64,000 nt of DNA, taken from Nanosynbacter sp963548005. GTDB lineage: Bacteria; Patescibacteriota; Saccharimonadia; Saccharimonadales; Saccharimonadaceae. The position numbers and the translations under genes were made by a program. The notes beneath the pieces were generated by a model. That model saw nothing but the letters and a program-made list of their open reading frames with translations, did no database searches and was not told the DNA's origin. How positions within the stretch are numbered: position 1 is the first letter of the stretch; every line of letters starts with the position of its first letter. Location: positions 31,583 through 95,582 of the forward strand of contig CAUUSW010000004.1 in NCBI GenBank assembly GCA_963548005.1, read 5' to 3'. Shown here one piece after another: positions 43,748 to 53,000 of the stretch.

Positions 43748-46700
43748 CTACAAACGCCGTAACCGATAAATACCGATCAGACCAGCGGCAACCGCGAGAC
43801 TCGATATGCCAATAAGTAGATAACCATTATCACCAGTGTCGGCTAGTGATGTGCCAGATTTCTTCTGATTCTGGCTCTGAGCTGGATTTGGACTGCCCGG
43901 CTGCGGCTGTGGAGCCGGTGGTGTTGGTAAAGTGATTGTGAATGGCTTTGTCACGGTCGAGGTATTGCCAGCGATGTCGGTAAAGGTTAGCTTGACCGTG
44001 TGCACTCCATTGCCAAGCGCAGCGATAACATTCGCCGGCAGTGTCCAAGTTCCTCCTGCAACCGTCGCCGGATAATCAACACCATTAATAGTTACAGTTA
44101 CCTTAGCAGCAGAATCAGTTACCGTACCGCTCAAAGCAGGCGAAGCAGTCGTGGCTTGTTGCGTGCCAAGCGTGCCAGTCGGCGCAATCGTATCAATCGT
44201 CAGTGTTAGCGGTGTTGACGGTGCTGATATATTACCAGCTGGCGTCTCTCTGCGGTACACCACGGTATGATTGCCATCATTTAATGCATTCGGTAAAGTC
44301 ACCTCAACCGGTCCTGCTGCTGTACAGTTGATAGTCTGCACCTCAACACCATCAACGATAAGATGCAGCTTGTCGGTAGCTGATGTACACTGCAATATCA
44401 CCGTCGGTGTCGTGTTGTTGGTAATATTATCTGAGTCGCTCGCACCGGAATCAGAAGATGATTTAAGCGTTGCTTTCGCTGGTGGCGCAACAACATCAGC
44501 ATCAACGTTGTAGGTTTTTGTCATACTCGTACTAGTCGTATTGCCAGCCACGTCAGAAGCAATTACCGTTACGTCAATCGTATGATCGGGGTCTGATACT
44601 AGCTCAGCACCCGGAACTGTCACTGCAAAGGCGCCGGTCCCATCAACAGTCGTCTCATACGTCGTACCATTAACCGTTACCCTCACCTTATCACCAGGAC
44701 GGGTACCAGTAGCCAAGCCACGAATAATTTGCGGCGCAGCTGCTTCAGCGGCATTAATTGTATTATCAGCAGTCACCGAATCAACCGTAACCGCTGGAGC
44801 GGCCGGAGCAGTCGTATCAATTGTTACCGTTAGTGCCGGTGAGCCCTGCGAAGCATTACCAGCCGCATCAGTCTCAGTAAATGTTATTGCGTGATTACCC
44901 TCAGACAGTGGTGTTGTCGGAGCTACATTAACCGGACCAGGGCCAGTACAATTTACCGTCCCATTTGCAACCCCATCTACGTACAACGTCAAGGTGCTGC
45001 CTGCCTCAGTGCACATCAGCGTAAAGGCTGGTTTGGTTTTATTCGTAATATTATCCGAGTTGCTATCGCCAGTATCTGAAGGAGCGGTCATATCTGGAGC
45101 GACAGCTGGTGTTACTGGCGGCTGTGAATCGCGCCACTGGGCGTACAGTGTCACGTCACCCGTTAGCTGAATATTGGCACCAGCGGCGTAAGGCGTGCCT
45201 GTACCGTTTGCCTCGGTATTCCAGCCAGTGAACGCATGACCTGCTTTCGTGAAGCTATTTGCTGCTATCTGAACAGTACTATTATAATTGCCAACTGTAT
45301 CGCTCATTGTCCCCGTGCCAGTATTAGCATTGTAGTGAATTTTATACTGGTTAACCGTCCACTTGGCGTACAGTGTTGCGTTAATGTCTGGCATGGTGTC
45401 GGTACCAAAGTTCCATGGATTAGCAAACCCAGCATCTTTATACCAACCGGCGAACGTGTGGCCAGTCTTAGTTGGTGGGGTCGGCTCAGTTACCTTAGCG
45501 CCATACTCTACCGTTTGTGACGGTACAGGTGAACCACCCTTCGAGTCAAAAGTAAGCGTATAATTATTCTTGCGCCACTGAGCATACAGCGTTACATCAC
45601 CAGTCAGGTGGAAATTATCACCAGCCGCATACGCTGTACCGTCACCGTTAGCCATCGTGTTCCAACCAGTGAAGGTGTGGCCTGTTTTTGTAAAGTTACT
45701 ATTCGCCAACTGTACTGTAGCATCATAATTACCAACAGTATCCGGTGTCGCGCCGCTACCAGTGTTCGCATCATAATGCACCTTATATTGGTTCACTGTC
45801 CACTTGGCATGAAGTGTTGTATCGGCTGCCGGCATCGTGTCGGTCGTAAAATCCCAGGGTTGTGTAAATCCAGCGTCCTTATACCAACCAGTGAATGTGT
45901 GGCCTGTTTTAGTTGGTGCTGTTGGCGCTGTTGCCTTCGCACCAAATACCACTGTTTGATCCGGTACGCTAGAGCCACCCTTGGTATCAAAATGCAATGT
46001 ATAGTTATTAACTTGCCACTGTGCATACAGCGTTGTATCAGCTGTTACCGTCACAGTTGTGCCTGCTGCGTATGCCGTGCCACCGCCGTTAACCATCGTA
46101 TTCCAGCCAGTGAATGTATGACCTACTTTTGCCAAGTTACCGGTATTTGCTGCCACAGCCACTGTAGCACCAGAGCGAAGCGTCTCTCCTGTTGAGGCTG
46201 GTACTGTACCCGCATCGGCACCATTTGCATTATAGGAAAGTGTGAGAAGGTTATTCACCGTAATCGTTAGATGCTTATCAAACGTCTGTCCAGCCTTGTT
46301 GGTCGATCGCACACAAATCGCTAGCGTAGTATTTTGCTCATAATCTGGTGACCGCGCCAACTTGATCGTATTACCATCAATCGTCACAAGATTATTTTGC
46401 GCACCAGCACAGCCAAGCGTATAGGTGAAATCACCCTGTGGCGAGCCAACAGCGTCAGTACTCGTCAGCCGGCCCAACACTGTCCCGACTGCGCTGTTCT
46501 CATCAATATTGGCAGCACCGGCATAGTCTACCGCGGTCACTGCGTATGCTGTACAGTCTTTACCGCCATCAGCAATCGTCCATGCTTTTGCGTTCACCAA
46601 GTTGCTGCGCTGCGTATCCGCCAGGCAGAACTTGCTATTACCACCGCCGAGCTTGACGTTATTATTTACTGCCTGTCCCTGCCACGCCATCAATGTTGCA

Positions 46701-47602
46701 TCATAATTTGGAGTCGATATCTTTATTCCATTGAGTAATCCGTCTGCATTTGTTAATTGACGGACATCCCAATGTGCCAGTGACTGGTCAAATTTCTCAG
46801 CACCGGCAAGCGCTAAGAGGGCATCCGACAATCGTGCGGTATTCCACTCACCAATTGGCTGATTAAACTTTTTGGCGTATGCCAATACTGCCACCATCGT
46901 CGTTACTTTGCTAACATCCCATTTTTGAATTGGCTGATTAAACTCGTAGGCATTGGTAAACGTGTTATCCATGTCAGTTACCTTAGCCGTATTCCAATTA
47001 GAAATGTCTTGGTTAAACTGGCGAGCTCCAGAGAATGTACTATTCAAACTCTGGACATTGGCGGTGTCCCATTGCCAGTCAGCACCTACACCCTTTAGGT
47101 TCTTGGCATCTCGAAACATATACGCCAGACTTACCACCTTGCCCATCCGCGGTTTATCGGTAGCCTTCACATCGAGATTCTCGGCACCATCAAAGGCATG
47201 CTCCATATTCAGCCACTCATTCGTACCCCACTGATCAATCGAAATAACTTTTAGCTTATCGCCGGTAAAGTTAAAGAATATGCGCGGGAAAGCGCCGCTA
47301 ATGCGAATCTGATACTCACCAGCTGTTGCATACGAACATACCGCATTACCCGTCTGACCAGTTAGCGTTACGCCGTTACCACACGAAACGTTGTAATTAT
47401 AACCACCACCAAATGTTGGTATGGTAAACGTATTGCCAACACCTTTTCGCGTATCGATGGTCATGACGAAGTCGGTTGAGTTAATAGGATCAGCTTTTGC
47501 CAGCCGGCTTGGTGCGAGGTAGTGCATCGCAAACACACCAACAACAACTGCAACCACCGCATTTGTCAGCAATAATCGCCTTGTCTTTTGTATTACCTTC
47601 AT
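43748..47602 (-). CDS. Giant modular surface protein (BspA-like, Listeria-Bacteroides repeats, Ig-like domains, LPxTG-like anchor)
   Basis: The 1284-residue protein starts with a signal peptide (about 1-35). Next comes a BspA-type DUF285 region (about 140-300) with repeats such as FNQPIQKWDVSKVT, and a cadherin-like stretch (about 355-450). Five or so Listeria-Bacteroides (InlB B-type) repeats follow, with the GHTFTGWNT.......YAAG...TLYAQW pattern (about 455-810). Then come four Ig-like modules (about 840-1230) with GN.T..T.T.T-type repeats. The tail is a sorting signal: LADTG, a hydrophobic helix and RLRRL. It is probably a wall-linked adhesin. The sortase motif departs from LPxTG at the second residue, and no sortase gene is in the window. 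Confidence 0.9.
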   Translation of the reverse strand: MKVIQKTRRLLLTNAVVAVVVGVFAMHYLAPSRLAKADPINSTDFVMTIDTRKGVGNTFTIPTFGGGYNYNVSCGNGVTLTGQTGNAVCSYATAGEYQIRISGAFPRIFFNFTGDKLKVISIDQWGTNEWLNMEHAFDGAENLDVKATDKPRMGKVVSLAYMFRDAKNLKGVGADWQWDTANVQSLNSTFSGARQFNQDISNWNTAKVTDMDNTFTNAYEFNQPIQKWDVSKVTTMVAVLAYAKKFNQPIGEWNTARLSDALLALAGAEKFDQSLAHWDVRQLTNADGLLNGIKISTPNYDATLMAWQGQAVNNNVKLGGGNSKFCLADTQRSNLVNAKAWTIADGGKDCTAYAVTAVDYAGAANIDENSAVGTVLGRLTSTDAVGSPQGDFTYTLGCAGAQNNLVTIDGNTIKLARSPDYEQNTTLAICVRSTNKAGQTFDKHLTITVNNLLTLSYNANGADAGTVPASTGETLRSGATVAVAANTGNLAKVGHTFTGWNTMVNGGGTAYAAGTTVTVTADTTLYAQWQVNNYTLHFDTKGGSSVPDQTVVFGAKATAPTAPTKTGHTFTGWYKDAGFTQPWDFTTDTMPAADTTLHAKWTVNQYKVHYDANTGSGATPDTVGNYDATVQLANSNFTKTGHTFTGWNTMANGDGTAYAAGDNFHLTGDVTLYAQWRKNNYTLTFDSKGGSPVPSQTVEYGAKVTEPTPPTKTGHTFAGWYKDAGFANPWNFGTDTMPDINATLYAKWTVNQYKIHYNANTGTGTMSDTVGNYNSTVQIAANSFTKAGHAFTGWNTEANGTGTPYAAGANIQLTGDVTLYAQWRDSQPPVTPAVAPDMTAPSDTGDSNSDNITNKTKPAFTLMCTEAGSTLTLYVDGVANGTVNCTGPGPVNVAPTTPLSEGNHAITFTETDAAGNASQGSPALTVTIDTTAPAAPAVTVDSVTADNTINAAEAAAPQIIRGLATGTRPGDKVRVTVNGTTYETTVDGTGAFAVTVPGAELVSDPDHTIDVTVIASDVAGNTTSTSMTKTYNVDADVVAPPAKATLKSSSDSGASDSDNITNNTTPTVILQCTSATDKLHLIVDGVEVQTINCTAAGPVEVTLPNALNDGNHTVVYRRETPAGNISAPSTPLTLTIDTIAPTGTLGTQQATTASPALSGTVTDSAAKVTVTINGVDYPATVAGGTWTLPANVIAALGNGVHTVKLTFTDIAGNTSTVTKPFTITLPTPPAPQPQPGSPNPAQSQNQKKSGTSLADTGDNGYLLIGISSLAVAAGLIGIYRLRRL

Positions 47603-47658
47603 GCGTGATGTCCCCTGTTATTATTGTATATTTCAGTATTTAGAGTACTAATGCTTAC

Positions 47659-47687
47659 ATTATACGCTAAGCATAAGCGTCTGGCAA
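47659..47687 (-). promoter_or_regulatory. Promoter of the giant surface protein
   Basis: TTGCCA (47682-47687), 17 bases, TATAAT (47659-47664) on the minus strand. A 57-base leader ending in CAGGGGACAT precedes the ATG. Confidence 0.6.
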
Positions 47688-47711
47688 GCAAAAATCATGC
47701 TCAATCAGACC

Positions 47712-48536
47712 TCAACACGAACACGACCCTGACCGACCGCACACCACATTGTTTGCGTGCAACCAGCCCTCGACATTACCGCCGTCCAAATGCATACCTA
47801 CCGCTGGTACAACCTTGACGACACCGCCGGCCCGAGCATAATTACTGACTGCATCAGTTAACTCATACTCACCACGCGGCGATATTTCAACATCAGCACA
47901 AGACTGGATAACTTTCTTGGTGAGGACGTATTTACCGATGTTGGCAAAGTGGCTCGGCGCCTCTTCTGGCTTTGGCTTTTCCACGATCTCGACAAAATTA
48001 CCATCTTCATCCATGACGATCGCCCCGTACCGACTAATGTCATCACCCGGCACTTCCTGGGCCAGCAGACTACACTGACCGTCTGGCGTCGCTGCCAACA
48101 GCCGCGCCACTTCGCTTGAGCCATCAGCATTATACATAAAGTCATCGCCCATCAGCACCACTGCTGACTCGCCATCCTCGAGATAGTCCGCTGCCAAGGC
48201 CACCGGCACTGCTGAGCCATACTTGCCGTAGCTCGGCTGCGTCACAAAGTGAAGCTTCGCATCAATCGGCGCCACCAGAGCTAACTTGTCATCCTTACCC
48301 TTGCTCCGCAAATAATCGTTGAGCAAAATATTACTCCGATAATAGCTCTCCAGCTGTGAACTCTGCTCACCAACCACAAAGATCAGCTCGCGCACACCAG
48401 CCGCCAAGCAGTCCTGCACCACATAATCAATCAGCGGTCGATTGCCAATTGGCAGCATGCATTTTTCAATTGATTTAGTAATTGGTAGCATTCGTGTGCC
48501 CCAACCAGCGACCGGAATAATAGCTTTGGTAATCAT
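47712..48536 (-). CDS. galU: UTP--glucose-1-phosphate uridylyltransferase
   Basis: GalU makes UDP-glucose for surface polysaccharides. The 274-residue protein has the sugar-nucleotidyltransferase start AGWGTRMLPITKSIEKCMLPIG (nucleotide loop and metal-binding residues), VLMGDDFMY, FVEIVEKPK and the C-terminal DGGNVEGWLHANNVV. It is slightly shorter than usual and ends with a Cys/Ser-rich stretch CGRSGSCSC that may be a local change of the stop position. It starts ten bases after the Tim44-like gene stop. Confidence 0.9.
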   Translation of the reverse strand: MITKAIIPVAGWGTRMLPITKSIEKCMLPIGNRPLIDYVVQDCLAAGVRELIFVVGEQSSQLESYYRSNILLNDYLRSKGKDDKLALVAPIDAKLHFVTQPSYGKYGSAVPVALAADYLEDGESAVVLMGDDFMYNADGSSEVARLLAATPDGQCSLLAQEVPGDDISRYGAIVMDEDGNFVEIVEKPKPEEAPSHFANIGKYVLTKKVIQSCADVEISPRGEYELTDAVSNYARAGGVVKVVPAVGMHLDGGNVEGWLHANNVVCGRSGSCSC

Positions 48537-48545
48537 ATTTCCTCC

Positions 48546-49892
48546 TTACATCTTGAGTTCTTTATGTGATTTCTGCAAAATATCCATCATCTCCGCGTAG
48601 CGCATCTCGCCAGTAGAGATTTTGGCATAGAGATAAACGATATTATCTACCACCTCAATATTAACCTTAATGTCCTGATCGTACAACCAGGCCATGAAGC
48701 TTGGGTTGAGCAGCTCAAAGCTCGTCACCTGGTTCTCATCAGTGGCGTATACTTGGTAGCGCTTGTTAAAGTCACCCCACTCCAGTTCTACCTTTTTATA
48801 GCCTGACGGCGCCCTAAACCGTTTCAGGAAGCGCGAATCACGACGCTCTACCAAAATTCCGCCGTACGATTTTGGCAGATTGACCTGTCCAATGATGTAC
48901 GTAGCCGCCGAATCGGTATTTGAGGCATCAGCCACATAGGTGTATAGCTGCACCAATAAATTACCCGTCCAAAACCCAATGATATGGTTGTTGATGTCAG
49001 TACCCTTAAAGCCGCCCTTAAATAATTCACCGCGAGTCGGTAGCAGTAGCCGCCCCCAGTCCGGACTGAAATACATGTCGTATTGCGCTGCAAACTGCTG
49101 CATAGAGGCAACAAGCTGGGCGGGATCTTCCGTTTCCTGATCAATACTATCCAGTAGCCAGCCATCACCCGAGCGCACAAAGTTCCACTGCTCACCAAAC
49201 TCGCCCGTGTCACGATGCAGCACCGCACCGCTCGCCACGTCAACCAGCTCATCATTTGCCGAGGCAACAAAACTCACACTCACTCGGTCATTCTGATCAT
49301 TCGCATCATCATACGCCCGGGTGATAATCGCTTCACTGACCGCCACATTCTTCATGCGATTGACTCGCCCCATCTGTTGTAAAGCGTACAACATTAGTCC
49401 GATGTGCCGCGCATAATTCGGCGTAACGTATTGCTGAATTGATGGCAAATCCATCCGCTCCCAATCATACTGAAACCGATTAAACACCGTCGTTGCGTAA
49501 TTGACAATACCCTGCTCATTCCAGGCGCTGTCCTGGGTAGCTGCTTGCTGAACGGCCTGTTTTGCAGCCTCGCTGCCTTTGCGAAAACGGCTGATCTTAT
49601 CCGTAAATGCCCCGATAATCGCACCGACTAATGCCGAGATAGCCACCAGAGTAAATATAACAACACCGCCGAGTAGGTAGAACAAGCTAGCGAGTAGACC
49701 GGCCAAAAACCCGACCGCTATGGCGGCCATCTTTGACTGAGTGGTTTTTTTCACAAAACCACTTACCGAAATTGCAACTACCATCGGTATCCCGAAAAGG
49801 GCAACGCCACCACCACCGCCGCCAGAACTTGACCCGCCGCCACCGGCTCGCGCGAAAAAGAGTAACTGACTGAGCACTGCTAAACCATACAT
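48546..49892 (-). CDS. Tim44-like domain membrane protein
   Basis: The 448-residue protein has a short N-terminal helix, a Gly/Ser-rich run (GGGGSSSGGGGGG), two or three membrane helices (about 30-90), a basic segment and a Tim44-like cytosolic or periplasmic domain (about 130-245: WERMDLPSIQQYVTP, then VSVSFVASANDELVDV and WLLDSIDQE). The C-terminal part (about 270-445) is of unknown type. Bacterial Tim44-like proteins are thought to act near the membrane, but no defined role is known. TTGGCG (49922-49927), 17 bases, TACAAT (49899-49904), then six bases to the ATG suggest a leaderless message. Confidence 0.78.
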   Translation of the reverse strand: MYGLAVLSQLLFFARAGGGGSSSGGGGGGVALFGIPMVVAISVSGFVKKTTQSKMAAIAVGFLAGLLASLFYLLGGVVIFTLVAISALVGAIIGAFTDKISRFRKGSEAAKQAVQQAATQDSAWNEQGIVNYATTVFNRFQYDWERMDLPSIQQYVTPNYARHIGLMLYALQQMGRVNRMKNVAVSEAIITRAYDDANDQNDRVSVSFVASANDELVDVASGAVLHRDTGEFGEQWNFVRSGDGWLLDSIDQETEDPAQLVASMQQFAAQYDMYFSPDWGRLLLPTRGELFKGGFKGTDINNHIIGFWTGNLLVQLYTYVADASNTDSAATYIIGQVNLPKSYGGILVERRDSRFLKRFRAPSGYKKVELEWGDFNKRYQVYATDENQVTSFELLNPSFMAWLYDQDIKVNIEVVDNIVYLYAKISTGEMRYAEMMDILQKSHKELKM

Positions 49893-49898
49893 AGACCC

Positions 49899-49927
49899 AT
49901 TGTACCGCGTTGCATGGCGATCGCCAA
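49899..49927 (-). promoter_or_regulatory. Promoter directly before the Tim44-like gene
   Basis: TTGGCG and TACAAT with 17-base spacing, six bases before the ATG. The region from here to ileS (49905-50009) holds no other recognisable feature. Confidence 0.5.
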
Positions 49928-50009
49928 GGTCATGAGTGCCCGATCAGCGCGAGACCGAGCAAACGCTTGTCACGCATTAGTTTTGAGGTAGTAACTTTTA
50001 TCATGATGA

Positions 50010-53000
50010 CTATTTTACAACAACAAGAGCAATCTCGAGCCCAGCCCCTTCAACCGTCACTGTCGACTGATTGTCATGTACCTTGCCAAACACCGCCAGC
50101 GTCTCAGCAGCAATCACCTCAGCATGCTCATCGATCGCTTGATGAAGTTGCTCGTCATTCGTCGTCAGCTGTAGCATAATCCGATCGTCCACTTGCAATC
50201 CCGCCTTCTTGCGCGCGCTCTGCACGTGACGAATGACCTCACGCATCAGGCCCTCGCGTTTGAGCTCGGGCGTCAAGTGCTTACTAATTTCGATCCAATT
50301 CTCTGGTTTGATCGTGCCCTCGGTCACCTCATAGTCCGCCAAATGCTCGTCTAAATTCTCAATCCAGCGAATTTCCTTAACATTTAGCTCCTCGGCCATA
50401 ATCTGCTCGTAATACTCAGCCAATTTCGCACCCGCATATGCCGTAAACTGCAGCGGTTGGCGAACCTTAATTGATGCTTGATGCTCATCTTGCTTCATAC
50501 GCAAACTAAGACCATTGTTGATCAATTCACGCGTACGGGACATGTCGGCTAGAACCTGCTCGTTCACCGCACCCGCTGGCAGCCAATCCTTCAGATGAAT
50601 CGACTCATCGTCGCCCGTCAAATTATGATACAACTCCTCGGCTAAGAACGGCGTAAACGGCGCCAAAATGTAGCTCAAGCGCACCAGCACGTAGTGAAGC
50701 GTGCGGTAAGCATCATTTTTATCACCATCATCCTCAGCGCCCGCGGCCCCTTTCAACGATCTCCAGAAGCGGCGGCGACTGCGGCGAACATACCAGTTGG
50801 AGGCGTCGTCGAGGAACGGCAAAATCGGACTAAGCGCATCAGGAATGTTGTAGGCACCCATATTCTTTTCAACTTCTGCGACCAGCTGATGCAAGCGGCT
50901 GACAATCCAGATGTCAAGTGGATTCGTGACTACGTTAACTACGGTCGCGATATCCGTTGCCTCAGGCCGCTCGGCCGCCAATTGATCCAGTTGGCGCTCT
51001 TGGCCTCGCTTTGCCGGAAAGGCAAAGCCTTCGTCACCAGATATCGCTTGACCGCTCAGCGGATCAACCAACTCGCCGTCAAACTCCCAACCATCAACCT
51101 CAGCATACATCGTAAAGAAGTCGTACATATTCCAAATCATGGCAAGTTTGCGCGCCACGTCGCCGACATCTTTATCATGTAAGGCAAAATCCTCGCCATT
51201 GAGCAGCGGACTGGATAGCAGCAAAAAGCGCAAAGAATCGGCACTGAACTTATCCATCAGCTCGTTCGGGTCGGTAAAGTTACCGAGGGATTTACTCATC
51301 TTGCGGCCGTCATTACCCGCCACCACACCGGTGGTGATGACGTTGCTGTAGGCGTTTTTATGCTGCTCACCAGCCTCGCCAAAGGCACCAATCTCCGCCA
51401 AAGCAGTGTTGACGGCATGCACATAGTAGAACCACGCCCGCACCTGGCCGATGTACTCAACGATGAAGTCCGCCGGATAATTCTGCTCAAACTTGGCCTG
51501 GTTTTCAAACGGATAATGCAGTTGTGCAAACGGCATACTGCCGCTCTCAAACCAGCAGTCCAACACTTTGTCGATGCGCGTGAACTTCTCGCCGTCAATT
51601 TCAAAGGTGATGTCATCCACCCACGGGCGGTGGTAATCATCCAGCTCCACGCCGCTGAGCTCCTTCAGCTCCGCATACGACCCGACCACTTTGACCGTAC
51701 CCCGGTCGCCCTTCCACACCGGCATGGCCGTCGCCCAGAAGCGGTCGCGGCTGAGATTCCAATCCGGTGCTTGCTCGATATTCTTGGCAAAGCGGCCGTG
51801 CTTGAGATGAGCCGGGAACCAATTGATATGCTCGTTTTGCTCCAACATCAGCGGCTTCTGGCCCTGGATGTCGAAGAACCAGCTTGGGATGGCCCGGTAC
51901 ATGATGCGCTGTTTGCTTCTCGGATTGAACGGATATTCGTGACGAATGTACTCAATCTTCCACACCACACCCTTTTCTTTCAGGTCTTTGGCGATGAATT
52001 TATTATTTTCCCATACCTCCAGGCCTTTGTAATTGGTGTCAGTGTAGTAGCCGTTATCATCAATCACATGGAAGGGCGCGATGCCATTGGCTTTACCAAG
52101 TTCAAAGTCATCCTCACCATAGGCCGGCGCGATATGCACAATACCCGTACCCGACTCGTGCGAAACGAAATCCGCCGCGTAAATAGTGTGAATTTTATCA
52201 TTCTGCGGCCAGGTCGAGCCGGTGTCGAGCGGCTGGTATTTCTTACCCACTAATTCACTGCCTGGGAAAGTACGCAGCACGTCGTAATCAAGTGACTGAT
52301 GCTTTTCATCCTGCAGGGTGCGCTCGAGGGCTTCTTCGGCAAGGATGAACTTTTCACTTAGCGGCAGTGTAATCTCTGGCGCCAAACTTTTCTCCGTCGC
52401 AAAGAAGTGCCCCTTACCGGGTTCATGTTGCATCACTGCGTCAAGCTCTGTGCCAAGCTGCGCAAAACCCTGGTTAAGCACCTCAGCATCGTCCGAATAG
52501 ACAATAGTCGGCCGCTGATCAATCTTCCGTCGCACCTGAGCAAGATCAACCGCAAGGCCAACATAGCCCGATTCTTGCTTCCATTGCTCATCACTACTAT
52601 TCGACACACCATACGCTGGCGCGATCATCGTCAGCGATGCAACCGTCACATTAGCATCCTGCAGATACTTCAAGAACGTCGCTGCACCGAGCGAATGCGT
52701 CACCACATGCGCATTGGCAAAGTCATATTGTGCCAACCGCTCTACATTTTCTGCTAAGTCTGGACTATCGGGGTTGACATGATCAATAATCGTCACCGCA
52801 TACCCCTGTTGCTCAAGCTGCTGCTTCAGCTGCGGGTAGTACTCACGTGACGCGTAGGCATGCTTACCCGAGAGCAAGAACACATTTTTTGTACCCTTTG
52901 GTACCTTTACTTCGCAGTATGTCATATCCGGGTTGACGGCTAACATCAAGTTAGCTGGCAGCGTCCATGGTGTGGTGGTCCAGGCGAGAACAGCCGCATC

